From contig NZ_AP019781.1 of the NCBI RefSeq assembly GCF_019669965.1, positions 868,001 to 932,000 of the forward strand: 64,000 nucleotides of DNA. The letters run 5' to 3'. Shown here piece by piece: positions 20,169-27,811 of the stretch. The notes under the pieces were generated by a model that was not told the DNA's origin, searched no databases, and saw only the letters and a list, made by a program, of their open reading frames with translations. How positions within the stretch are numbered: the stretch's first letter is position 1; every line of letters begins with the position of its first letter. The DNA is from Methanoculleus chikugoensis. Lineage in GTDB: Archaea > Halobacteriota > Methanomicrobia > Methanomicrobiales > Methanoculleaceae. Both the position numbers and the translations under genes were made by a program.

Positions 20169-21156
20169 GTTCCGCCCTACTGATCTCCGTTAAGTACCCT
20201 TGTACCGACTTTTTATAACCATTGTCACGTGCGAGCCGTTGTATCGCTCTCCAGATCCCGCTCCCGTATTGCATCGCTTTCTTCTCGGCCCGGGCGATTT
20301 CGGCGGGAATGTGCCGCTCCGCGATCTCGCGCAGGGGGTGTTTTCTCACCCCGCCGCGCACCTTCTCCCTGGCCGGGATCCCTTGAGCGGCGCGCACCAC
20401 CCTGACATCGAGGTAGGGCATCGAGAAGTATGCCCCGTGAAGCGCCGCCACCGCCTGGTCCCGCGCTCTCTGGCGTCCATGGTCCGCGAGGTCCCGTTCG
20501 AGTTCCGCTGCGAGGTCGGGGGAGGCGAGGTAGCGGGCGTAGCCGCCGAAGAGCTCGTCCGCCCCCTGCCCGGCGAGGATCCGGGTATGGCCGCGCTCTT
20601 CCGCCCACGCGGCGACGAAGGAGAGGGTCGTCGCGATCGAGGCCTCGAGGGGGTTCGTCGGGTCGGGGATGGCCCGGACGACCCGGGCGAGTGTCTCCGC
20701 GACCTCGTCCTCGGTCGGTGTGACGATCTCGAGGTCGAGCCCCATCATCCGGGCGGCTGCGGCGGCCCGCCTGACGTCGTGCGACCCGCGGAGCCCCACG
20801 GCCACGCAGGGGAGGCGGGCGAGGCGGGCGACGAGAGCAGAGTCCACGCCGCCGGAGAACGCCACGACGCCCTCGTCGCTCCGGAGGCTGACTGCGGTGA
20901 CGATCGCCTCTTCAAGCGTGCAGGGCGCCGGGTCGGGGGCTACCCGGGCAACCTCCCGCCCGCCGCAGCATATGGTTCCCGGCGGAACCGGGCCGGGCAT
21001 GATCCCGAATGCGTCACGTGCGGTGCAATCACCGTAGGTGAGCAGGAACTCGCCGCCGCACCGGGTGAGGGCCTCCGGTTCCTCGCTGAGCATCCGCTCC
21101 ACGTCAGTCGGTGAAAGCCGCACCCCGTCGCGTTCGATCCATCCCGTCAGGTTCAT
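20158..21156 (-). CDS. asparagine-synthase-like PP-loop ATPase
   Basis: A 332-residue protein of the asparagine synthase C-domain family. The ATP pyrophosphatase loop VVAFSGGVDSALVAR starts near residue 100, with a later ILAGQGADELFGGYARY and DVRVVRAAQGIP...KHPLREIA. The N-terminal 100 residues replace the glutaminase domain and lack the catalytic Cys2 of class II amidotransferases, so it should use ammonia or another donor. It is the first gene of an operon with gatCAB, which may mean a role in Asn supply or in a related amidation. The start at 21156 fits a TATA box at 21254-21264. Earlier in-frame starts would lie at or upstream of the transcription start. Confidence 0.75.
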   Translation of the reverse strand: MNLTGWIERDGVRLSPTDVERMLSEEPEALTRCGGEFLLTYGDCTARDAFGIMPGPVPPGTICCGGREVARVAPDPAPCTLEEAIVTAVSLRSDEGVVAFSGGVDSALVARLARLPCVAVGLRGSHDVRRAAAAARMMGLDLEIVTPTEDEVAETLARVVRAIPDPTNPLEASIATTLSFVAAWAEERGHTRILAGQGADELFGGYARYLASPDLAAELERDLADHGRQRARDQAVAALHGAYFSMPYLDVRVVRAAQGIPAREKVRGGVRKHPLREIAERHIPAEIARAEKKAMQYGSGIWRAIQRLARDNGYKKSVQGYLTEISRAEHDY

Positions 21157-21253
21157 GGCCGGCATATTCCGTAATCCGGCAGGTATCGCCGGGAGGCTCA
21201 CGCGGTATGCGCGCGCCTCAAAAAAACGGATCCGCTTCAGTGTTTGCACTGGT

Positions 21254-21264
21254 GAATTATAAAT
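21254..21264 (-). promoter_or_regulatory. TATA box of the gatCAB-topA operon
   Basis: The minus strand reads ATTTATAATTC. Counting about 27 bp puts transcription start near 21232, ahead of the proposed first start codon at 21156. Confidence 0.55.
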
Positions 21265-21321
21265 GTGCGTACACCGGCCGGCGCCAAATGCGGGCGTTTG
21301 GGGGGTTTCCGCCTGAATCTG

Positions 21322-21903
21322 TCACCCCCGGGCGGATATGGCGATCCTGGCAGGACGCAGCGTCACCTCGGGCGCGTGGCCCTCGGCAAAGGTGAGCGTC
21401 ACCCGGCCGTCTCTGGAGGAGGACGTGCAGTTAACGACATTGGCATATGTCCTTGTCTCGTGTAGCGTCTCGTTGCACGCCTCCCAGAGTGGCGTGTTCA
21501 GCGGAACCGGGAGGCCTGTATTGACCACGATTTCAATCGTGGGCGGTGACTGGGAAGTCCGGTTGATCTTCATCGTCTCCACCGACGTATCGAGCGAAAG
21601 CGTCCCCCCACGCCGTTCCCGCTCGCGAACGTCTGCTCCCACGAGAATCCCTGGGCGCTGGAGGTGATCGGGAGACGGCTGCTTGAAGCGCACGAACGCG
21701 CCCTCTGGGATGCCGATCCGGATGTTCTCGAAGGGTTGCGGGCGGCGTACCTGGAGATGGAGGGCTGGATCGAGGACCGGATGGGCGATGCCGGAGGCGA
21801 CGTCCCGAGCGGTGTGGTTCGCGTGGTGACCGTGGGGGATGTAAAAACACTGCGGGGAGCACGGGAGAAGGAGTGAGCGGCGTGAAGACGGCGATGGCGA
21901 CAC
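21322..21903 (-). CDS. hypothetical protein
   Basis: I do not recognise this protein. The reading frame is open for 193 codons, and its last 110 residues look like real protein: GILVGADVRERERRGGTLSLDTSVE, then strand-rich segments TIEIVVNTGLPVPL, RDGRVTLTFAEG and PEVTLRPARIAIS. Several N-x-T/S sequons and two Cys hint at an exported domain, but no clear signal peptide is seen, and the first 60 residues resemble out-of-frame sequence. The true start may be further in, or the gene may be truncated at its 5' end. It belongs to the accessory patch at 21-25 kb. Confidence 0.4.
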   Translation of the reverse strand: MSPSPSSRRSLLLPCSPQCFYIPHGHHANHTARDVASGIAHPVLDPALHLQVRRPQPFENIRIGIPEGAFVRFKQPSPDHLQRPGILVGADVRERERRGGTLSLDTSVETMKINRTSQSPPTIEIVVNTGLPVPLNTPLWEACNETLHETRTYANVVNCTSSSRDGRVTLTFAEGHAPEVTLRPARIAISARG

Positions 21904-21962
21904 CCGTTAACGCGTCGCGCTCCACCGGTAATCGTCTTCGTGCGGCACATTTCCGCTCCCCT

Positions 21963-23144
21963 TCATTCCTGTTTTCGCAGTCTGAGCAGACATACTGTGA
22001 GAAGCAGTGCACCCGCTGCAGAAACTACCTCAAATCCCGGCGACGCGGGTGCCGCCGGGTCTTCGAGTTGGATTGCAGACAGGTCGTTTCCATCGCTCAC
22101 GACAATCGTTCTGCCGTCGGGAGACCACTGCTGCATCATGAATGCCGGGTTATCGGGGCCGAGGGGTGCGAGGTCGGAACCGTTGCTCATCATCACCCAG
22201 AGCGTCTGGTCCCGCGATTCCGACCGGAAGGCGATCCTAGTACCGTCCTGCGACCAGACCGGTGATTTGTCCCGGTTTCCGGTTGTCAATTGCTCCGAAC
22301 ACGATCCGTCGCTATCGATAACCCAGAGAGAGAACTCCGGCAATGTCCCCGGCGGTGACGCGACGACGTAGGCGATCCTGGCACCGTCCGGGGACCAGGA
22401 ATACCCGGATACGCTCCCCTCGCTGAACGTCACCTGTGTCTTGCCCGTTCCGTCGCTCTGCACGGTCCAGATCTCCCGGCTCCCGGATCTGTCTGCGAGG
22501 TATGCGATCCTGTCCCCCTGCGGCTGCCACAGGGGCAGACGTGCATCCCCGTCGCTCGTCAGCTGCTTCTTGTTACCCCCGTCCGCGTCCATGATCCAGA
22601 TATTCGCTTCCGTGCGGATGGCCGAGAGGTTCACCGCAGGCGACCCTTCCTGGATGGCCGCATTCTCAAAGAGGCAGGAGGTATAGACTATCCGCTTTCC
22701 ATCGGCGCTCCAGTCCGCCCCGTAGCCGGAGAGCCCCGGACTGGGGGTGATGCGGCCGCCTTCGGTCAGGCGCACCTTCCCGGTCCCGTCCGGGTTCATC
22801 GTCCAGAGGTCGAGCCCTCCTCCGTCGTCGGAGAGGAAGAGGAGTTTCTCCCCGTCCGGCGACCAGGGATCGAACTCGGTGAAGAGATTCCACGAACGGT
22901 CGGCCGTCACCTGCGTCAGGATCCGGCCGTCACGCTCCATCACCCGGATACCGGCATGGACTCCGTCGGATGAGACGAAGGCGATCCTGGCACCGTCTGG
23001 CGACCAGAAGGGATACGCATCGAATGCCGAATCGTTTGTCAGTTGAACAACGGGTGCAGCCGCTGCCGGGAGAGCGGACGCGATCAGCAACAGGACGATA
23101 CAGATCGTTTTTTGATTCACACAGACCTCTCCTGTACGTTTCAT
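21963..23144 (-). CDS. exported TolB-like beta-propeller protein with C-terminal sorting tail
   Basis: A 393-residue secreted protein. A signal peptide (ICIVLLLIASALPAAAA) is followed by at least six repeats of the TolB/WD40-like unit, for example DAYPFWSPDGARIAFVS, EFDPWSPDGEKLLFLS and ASGYSWSPDGARIAYV. These form a beta-propeller for protein or ligand binding outside the cell. The C-terminus, PGFEVVSAAGALLLTVCLLRLRKQE in outline, resembles PGF-CTERM sorting tails processed by archaeosortase. The ATG at 23144 overlaps the stop of the upstream small gene (ATGA). A GTG at 23120, preceded by GGAGAGG, is an equally good start. Confidence 0.8.
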   Translation of the reverse strand: MKRTGEVCVNQKTICIVLLLIASALPAAAAPVVQLTNDSAFDAYPFWSPDGARIAFVSSDGVHAGIRVMERDGRILTQVTADRSWNLFTEFDPWSPDGEKLLFLSDDGGGLDLWTMNPDGTGKVRLTEGGRITPSPGLSGYGADWSADGKRIVYTSCLFENAAIQEGSPAVNLSAIRTEANIWIMDADGGNKKQLTSDGDARLPLWQPQGDRIAYLADRSGSREIWTVQSDGTGKTQVTFSEGSVSGYSWSPDGARIAYVVASPPGTLPEFSLWVIDSDGSCSEQLTTGNRDKSPVWSQDGTRIAFRSESRDQTLWVMMSNGSDLAPLGPDNPAFMMQQWSPDGRTIVVSDGNDLSAIQLEDPAAPASPGFEVVSAAGALLLTVCLLRLRKQE

Positions 23145-23542
23145 GGGTATATAACGCAGGAAGCGGCAGCATCCTCTCTACCGATATTTGTCCATGTGAT
23201 AACCCAGACCCAACATTCAGCATGTACTTTTACTTCCACTGTATAGGGGGAAGCTGAAGGCGCCACAGCTATGTTGTCCGTACCGGACTGTATGCAGTAA
23301 TCGGTATAGAGAGGTTTCACGATCTCACTCGAACCACTAGGCCAACTCACTTTGATCGTTGTACTGAGTTCGCAGCTCGTGAACGTGAACTGTCGACTAT
23401 AATCGAAACATCCACTTACATACCAGTCTATTACAACATAGCGGGTACCGTTATCCCTCTGGTACAATTCTGCAGAATTAATCTTTGCCGACGCGTTCAA
23501 TTTAACGTCCTGAACAGGACCACAAGAACCAATTGACATCAC
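23141..23542 (-). CDS. hypothetical Cys-rich small protein
   Basis: I do not recognise this 133-residue protein. It is strand-rich and has seven Cys (SCG, GCF, SCE, YCI, ECW, SCV and a lone one) and four Trp, as in small exported or disulfide-bonded domains. There is no signal peptide in the present frame, and a stop lies just upstream. A promoter-like block (23772-23790) identical to that of the lipoprotein operon stands 230 bp upstream, so the original 5' end may have been lost. The stop overlaps the start of the beta-propeller gene by 4 bp, which suggests coupling. Confidence 0.5.
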   Translation of the reverse strand: MMSIGSCGPVQDVKLNASAKINSAELYQRDNGTRYVVIDWYVSGCFDYSRQFTFTSCELSTTIKVSWPSGSSEIVKPLYTDYCIQSGTDNIAVAPSASPYTVEVKVHAECWVWVITWTNIGREDAAASCVIYP

Positions 23543-23544
23543 AT

Positions 23545-24031
23545 CACTATCCTATTTGGCACATTCCCTTCCCATTGCAATACTATGTCACTCGAAATTC
23601 CGTAACAGTGCTTGGAGGAACACGGAACCGCAACGGCTATCCCCCGGCACCCAGCAGCCCTATTGCCCTCCGGGCACGCTTTTGGGGGCCGGGATACGAC
23701 GGCAATCGGGGTTCCCGGCCCCCGCGGGATACCGTACACAGTGTCACCGTTCAAGGCGTCAACGTTCCCCCATATACCTTTTCTGTGACAAGCATCGAAC
23801 TGTCGTGGCTGTACCCGGGCCGTCGCATTCTCCTGACATGCCCTCGTTGTGCCATCTCCCGGCAGCACGGCCGATCTCCAGTGGAAATGTACCTCGGTCC
23901 CCGGATCGCGGGTATGAGTGCATACCCCGGTAAGAATCCTGCATACCTTCCCCGAATATCGAAACCCGGCGGAATAATCGGCTTGCCTCCGATGCAGCCC
24001 TTCCCGGGGAGCGAAAGTGCGCGCCCGTCTA
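23545..24031. other. stretch without a clear gene
   Basis: About 490 bp. Frames on both strands are open for 120-178 codons but show no coherent domain. A duplicated promoter block lies at 23756-23790. Minus-strand residues just upstream (DPGTEVHFHW) faintly echo the lipoproteins at 54-56 kb, so this may be a decayed gene. Confidence 0.4.
23756..23790 (-). promoter_or_regulatory. promoter block shared with the lipoprotein operon
   Basis: The minus strand reads tgtcacagaaaaggtatat, identical over 19 bp to the promoter at 56283-56301 and similar for about 16 bp beyond. It contains a purine-rich BRE-like part and a TATA box. No intact gene starts right after it. Confidence 0.55.
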
Positions 24032-24300
24032 TCATCGGATATCCGTCCGCATGAACCGCGTGTATGCGACGGCAAAGACGACGACGGGCTAGAGGATCAG
24101 CGCCACCACGCTCGACCATATCCCGCCGAGTGTATCTTCAAGGGTTGCCCCGGGGAGGCGTGCATCCTCAGGATCAGGATGCCCCTCAGGGAGCGTCCTT
24201 CGAGCATCGTCAGGTGCACGTTCGGTGAACCGTCGTGCCCGGGAGTTGTGTTCGTCGGGAGCAGGCGCGGAAGAGGTTCAAGAGATCTGGTTTTCTTGTA
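24032..24300 (-). pseudogene. decayed membrane protein 3' end
   Basis: The minus-strand frame reads TLEDTLGGIWSSVVALIL, then TAG (24089-24091), then PVVVFAVAYTRFMRTDIR and a TGA at 24032. This is the typical C-terminal transmembrane helix plus basic tail of an ABC-type permease or similar protein, broken by a stop. Upstream, the open frame shifts to another phase (LEGRSLRGILILRMHASPG). I read this as a gene remnant with a frameshift and a nonsense codon. Pyrrolysine read-through is unlikely within a hydrophobic helix. Confidence 0.4.
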
Positions 24301-24445
24301 TCGGTTGGTTCCCGGGGCACTGTCCGGCATGCCGGGGAGCCGGGGTCGGTCGGACGGCAAAAGACCGGGACGGTGACGCCGTCCGGGATATTTATGCTAC
24401 AAATGATTTAAATTGTAGTACTTAATATTAAAATTATCAAAATAT

Positions 24446-24604
24446 ATGGTACTCGTCATGATATCTCTACCTGGTGGGCGGTGGCGGAACCTCCTGTTCC
24501 TCGGCCCGGGCCGCGGAAGGGTGTGGCCACCTCACCGGGCTTTCGGGGTCATCGCCGCCGCCTGCCGAATCGCCCTGCACGGCCAGCGGGGCAGAGGTGA
24601 CTGA
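24446..24604 (+). CDS. possible small ORF
   Basis: A 52-codon frame with an ATG just after an AT-rich tract (24400-24445, the most AT-rich part of the window). It ends 2 bp before the decayed gene at 24607. The product is basic and Gly/Arg-rich and not recognisable. It may only be a chance frame. Confidence 0.2.
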   Translation: MVLVMISLPGGRWRNLLFLGPGRGRVWPPHRAFGVIAAACRIALHGQRGRGD

Positions 24605-24606
24605 CC

Positions 24607-25049
24607 ATGAAGAAATGTATTCAATCCGAGAAAGGTGAGATCCTCCTCGACACCGACCGTGACGTCTGGCTCTACCTCGCACCACGGGGCGGCAACGCAG
24701 GCAGGGCATTCGGGCGCGGAAGCGATCTCTACCTGCACGAAGAAGAGGGGCTGCCGGACATCTACTACATCCATACTTGGTCGACTACTACATCCATACC
24801 TGGTCGATGGTGCCCGGCGAAGACGAACAGATCCAGCCCATCTCCATCGTCTCCGCCGAAGGAGTTTCTGGAGTCGCGGGGGCTCGTGCTTGCCGCATAC
24901 CCGAAGCAGCGAGGTACTGCGGTCATACGGTTACGGCATCGCGGAAAAGTTCTGAACATGCCGGCAGGGCACTACTTGATCGCCGACCTTTCGGGCTCCT
25001 GCGGGAGATCGTGGCGGCCGAACGGGATGCGATGGTGCATCCCGTCTGA
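24607..25049 (+). pseudogene. frameshifted hypothetical gene with a 23-bp tandem duplication
   Basis: The gene starts MKKCIQSEKGEILLDTDRDVW and stays coherent through EEEGLPDIYYIHTW. There a 23-bp unit (24762-24784) is repeated at 24785-24807 with one mismatch, shifting the frame. Downstream, protein-like pieces continue in different phases: SMVPGEDEQIQPISIVSAE, FLESRGLVLAAYPKQR, EVLRSYGYGIAEKF and FGLLREIVAAERDAMVHPV. At least three further shifts would be needed to rebuild one frame of about 145 codons. The original function is not recognisable. Confidence 0.6.
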
Positions 25050-25248
25050 ATCGCCACCACCCTCTTTCTCCGGCGGGGGGCCGCGCTCTGTTCTGATCCG
25101 ACTCCCGTCTCGTTATTCTATTTTGAGCAAGGGGTCGGCCGGTATCGGCTGTTCGTTTGGATATGCCTGCGAAACATCGATACGTATCTTAGTTTCATCC
25201 CCTTTATTTGCAGAACGCGAATAGATAGATAGACCGGTGAATACCCCC

Positions 25249-25899
25249 ATGCACGAATCAGCACCCGTCCGATTCAGAAGCGAGATTCGGCACTTCTATG
25301 TTGTTACCATCGCGAACGTCGTCTTTGCCGCAGTTGTGATGGCGCTCGGCATCAGCGTGCTCGTCGGAGAGGCGGTCTCTATGTACGAGACCTTCTCCGC
25401 CGCGCTGTATGTGATCTATTCCCCTGTCGTCCTGTTCGTCGCACTTGTCGCCACCCTTATGGGCCTTCGCTGGATTCTCACCAGCATCAGGATATTCGAA
25501 GGGACCGAGGCGATCAAAGATGATCTGGATGAGAAGGGAGGCGAGGTGCCGGACGAGGCTCTCACCCGTCTCATCGTAAGGATGCTCTCGCATTACCGCG
25601 ACAACCGCGCAACCATCCGTACCATGATCCTGGTCTGCACGCTCGGCGGCGTCTGCTCGTTTCTCCTCGGGGTTGCCGTCGGCCTGGAGCACCTCTCTAT
25701 CTCAGCGGGCGGCATCTCCTTCACCCTCGACAACTACCTGGTCATCCCGTTCATGCTCCTCACGATCGGGATTGCCCTTACCAGCCTCGCCTCCTCGTAC
25801 TACTTCTCCCGGTTCGCAAGGGTCTGGGACGAGCGGCTCGACAGGATCGAGGAGTCTGAGTCTCTCCTGAAAGAAACGCTGGAGCTGGATCGGCGATGA
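25249..25899 (+). CDS. four-helix integral membrane protein
   Basis: A 216-residue protein not recognised as a named family. Two pairs of transmembrane helices are visible: about residues 20-45 and 52-78 (NVVFAAVVMALGISVLV; YVIYSPVVLFVALVATL), then 125-150 and 165-190. A charged cytoplasmic loop lies between, and the C-terminal tail (RVWDERLDRIEESESLLKET) is probably a coiled coil. The ATG at 25249 has a GGTG ribosome-binding site 8 nt before it. It overlaps the following winged-helix gene by 4 bp, so the two proteins probably act together, for example as a membrane sensor and its regulator. Confidence 0.72.
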   Translation: MHESAPVRFRSEIRHFYVVTIANVVFAAVVMALGISVLVGEAVSMYETFSAALYVIYSPVVLFVALVATLMGLRWILTSIRIFEGTEAIKDDLDEKGGEVPDEALTRLIVRMLSHYRDNRATIRTMILVCTLGGVCSFLLGVAVGLEHLSISAGGISFTLDNYLVIPFMLLTIGIALTSLASSYYFSRFARVWDERLDRIEESESLLKETLELDRR

Positions 25900-26171
25900 G
25901 CGGGCGCAGGACGGCGTTCGAGATCTACTGGGAGATTCTGGTCTTCTGCAGAACGCCGCAGTCGTTTACCGGCATCATCAACCGGTGCGACCTGAACTCG
26001 AAGACCGGGCAGGAGTATCTCCGGTTTCTCGTGGAAAAAGGGTATATCGTTGAAGTGGTGGAGGGGGACAAGACCCGGTACCTCTCCACCGAGAGGGCCG
26101 GAGAGTACACCGCGCTCTTTGGTTCGCTCTATCGCAAACTCTTCGATGCCCCTCCCCGGTTCAAACTATGA
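25896..26171 (+). CDS. winged-helix transcriptional regulator
   Basis: A 91-residue small archaeal regulator of the HTH_45-type winged-helix group: FEIYWEILVFCRTPQSFTGIINRCDLNSKTGQEYLRFLVEKGYI reads as helix-turn-helix with a recognition helix, followed by a wing VEVVEGDKTRYLSTERAGEY. The start codon overlaps the stop of the membrane-protein gene (ATGA). It probably binds DNA as a dimer. The likely target is its own operon, which is inference from context. Confidence 0.75.
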   Translation: MSGRRTAFEIYWEILVFCRTPQSFTGIINRCDLNSKTGQEYLRFLVEKGYIVEVVEGDKTRYLSTERAGEYTALFGSLYRKLFDAPPRFKL

Positions 26172-26189
26172 GGGCCGCCCGGGATCCCT

Positions 26190-27530
26190 TCACCGGCAGA
26201 GCGGCTTGAGTTTCTCGATCAGCCGCTCCACCTGCCGGACGGCCGTCCCGATGTAGGTGTCCGGGTCGAGGAGAGCGTCGAGTTCCTCGCGGGTGACGAA
26301 CTTCGTGACCTCGGCTCGCTCACCGAGCACCTGGCTGAGGTCGCGGTCTTCGGCGAGGGCCTGCATGCTCGCCGTCCGCATCACCTCATGGGCCTCCTGC
26401 CGGTTCATGCCCCGCCTCGTGAGGTCGATCATCACCGACTCGGCGAGGTTCACGCCCCGGAGCATCATCAGGTTCTTTCGGATGTTCTTCTTGTTGAACT
26501 CGAGGCCCTCCATCACGCCGATCATCACGTTGAGGATGTGGTCGGCGAGCACCGACGCCTCGGGGAAGAGCACCCGCTCCGGGGAGGAGTTCGTCAGGTC
26601 GCGCTCGTCCCAGAGGACGTTGTTCTGCAGTGCCGGCTCGACCGCGGAGCGGACGATCCGGGCAAGGCCGCAGACCTGCTCGCTCTTGATCGGGTTTCTC
26701 TTGTGGGGCATCGTGCTCGAACCCACCTGTTTCTTCCCGAACGCCTCCGCGAGCTCCCCGATCTCGGAGCGCTGCATCAGCCGGAGTTCAAGGCCGATCT
26801 TGTCCAGCGTGGTCGCGATGTTTGCAAGGAGCATGAAGTACTCCGCGTAGCGGTCCCGGGCTATGATCTGGTTCGAGACGTCCACCGGCCGGATCCCGAG
26901 GAACTCCATCATCGTCTCCTGTATCTCGATACCGACATCCCCGAGGGCCGCCTGGGTGCCTACGGCACCGGTGAGCTGCCCGACGACGACCCGCGGGCGC
27001 ATCTGGCGGAGCCGCTCGATGTGCCGGGAGACCTCGCTCGCCCAGATCGCGAACCGGAGGCCGTAGGTGGTCGGGACGCCGATCTGCCCGTGGGTGCGGC
27101 CGGCGCAGACAAGGGTCTTCGTCTCGGCGCTCCGGGCGAGAAGCACGCCGAGGAGTCTGCCCAGTTTCTCCTCGATGAGCGCAAGGCTCTCGCGGACCTG
27201 CAGGGCGGTCGCCGTATCCAGGATGTCGTTCGAGGTCGCGCCGTAGTGGATCCACCGCCCGGCGTCGCCGCAGACCTCGGTGACGGCCTTGACGATCGCC
27301 ATCATGTCGTGATTGATCTCGGCCTCGATCTCCTTCGCCCGCTCGAGGCGCGCCTCGGGTGCGGAGGCTGCGATCGTCTCCGCATCCTCGCGGGGGATCA
27401 TCCCGTGCGCCGCCTCAGCCCGGGCCAGCGCCACTTCGGCCGTGACGATCGCCCGGAAGCGGTTCTCCTCGTTCCAGACGGCACGCATCTCCGGGGTGCC
27501 GTACCGGTAGTCGATGGGATGGATTGCCAT
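26190..27530 (-). CDS. purB: adenylosuccinate lyase
   Basis: A 446-residue fumarase/aspartase-superfamily enzyme acting twice in purine synthesis (SAICAR to AICAR and adenylosuccinate to AMP). It starts MAIHPIDYRYGTPEMRAVW. The conserved TSNDILDTATALQ, the His-bearing GRTHGQIGVPTTYG and the flexible signature loop GSSTMPHKRNPIKSEQ, with its catalytic Ser, are all there. The length is standard. It is transcribed leftward as a single gene, divergent from the HTH-PAS regulator. Confidence 0.96.
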   Translation of the reverse strand: MAIHPIDYRYGTPEMRAVWNEENRFRAIVTAEVALARAEAAHGMIPREDAETIAASAPEARLERAKEIEAEINHDMMAIVKAVTEVCGDAGRWIHYGATSNDILDTATALQVRESLALIEEKLGRLLGVLLARSAETKTLVCAGRTHGQIGVPTTYGLRFAIWASEVSRHIERLRQMRPRVVVGQLTGAVGTQAALGDVGIEIQETMMEFLGIRPVDVSNQIIARDRYAEYFMLLANIATTLDKIGLELRLMQRSEIGELAEAFGKKQVGSSTMPHKRNPIKSEQVCGLARIVRSAVEPALQNNVLWDERDLTNSSPERVLFPEASVLADHILNVMIGVMEGLEFNKKNIRKNLMMLRGVNLAESVMIDLTRRGMNRQEAHEVMRTASMQALAEDRDLSQVLGERAEVTKFVTREELDALLDPDTYIGTAVRQVERLIEKLKPLCR

Positions 27531-27618
27531 AGTAGAGAAGTGTTGGCATTCTCGCTACAAAAAAGGGTTGCCGGAAGGCTGCTCTCCACTCCCCGGGAAG
27601 CAGACTGTCGCCCCGGTT

Positions 27619-27651
27619 CTATCGCTATGGAGGCCTATTCCGTAGCGATAG
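27619..27651. promoter_or_regulatory. 12-bp hairpin in the divergent promoter region
   Basis: CTATCGCTATGG and CCGTAGCGATAG are inverted repeats (one G-U pair) with a 9-nt loop. The site lies 89 bp before purB and 161 bp before the HTH-PAS gene. It resembles an operator or a relic repeat more than a terminator, since no T-run follows. Confidence 0.4.
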
Positions 27652-27746
27652 TGGGAGTTGTCCGGTGGAGAGTCTCCGGACCGCCGGCAATGGGGGGCTC
27701 TCCCGGAAGCCCGAAAGATACTAGTCACGATCTCCCTAATGATCTT

Positions 27747-27764
27747 GTCGGGAGATCTCCCGAC
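27747..27764. promoter_or_regulatory. perfect 18-bp palindrome, candidate operator
   Basis: GTCGGGAGATCTCCCGAC is a perfect palindrome ending 47 bp before the start of the HTH-PAS regulator at 27812. It lies close to where its transcription should start. Autoregulation is the simplest reading. Confidence 0.5.
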
Positions 27765-27811
27765 CGACAACCGATCCCGGTGAACTCCGTGAGGTCCGGA
27801 GGATAGCATTC

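Noticed and set aside
23539-24075. 178-codon - strand frame across the shared promoter block
   Set aside because: It contains the promoter block and no coherent domain; kept only as a possible decayed region.
26388-27806. 472-codon + strand frame opposite purB
   Set aside because: Mirror frame; no family features, and purB is unmistakable.
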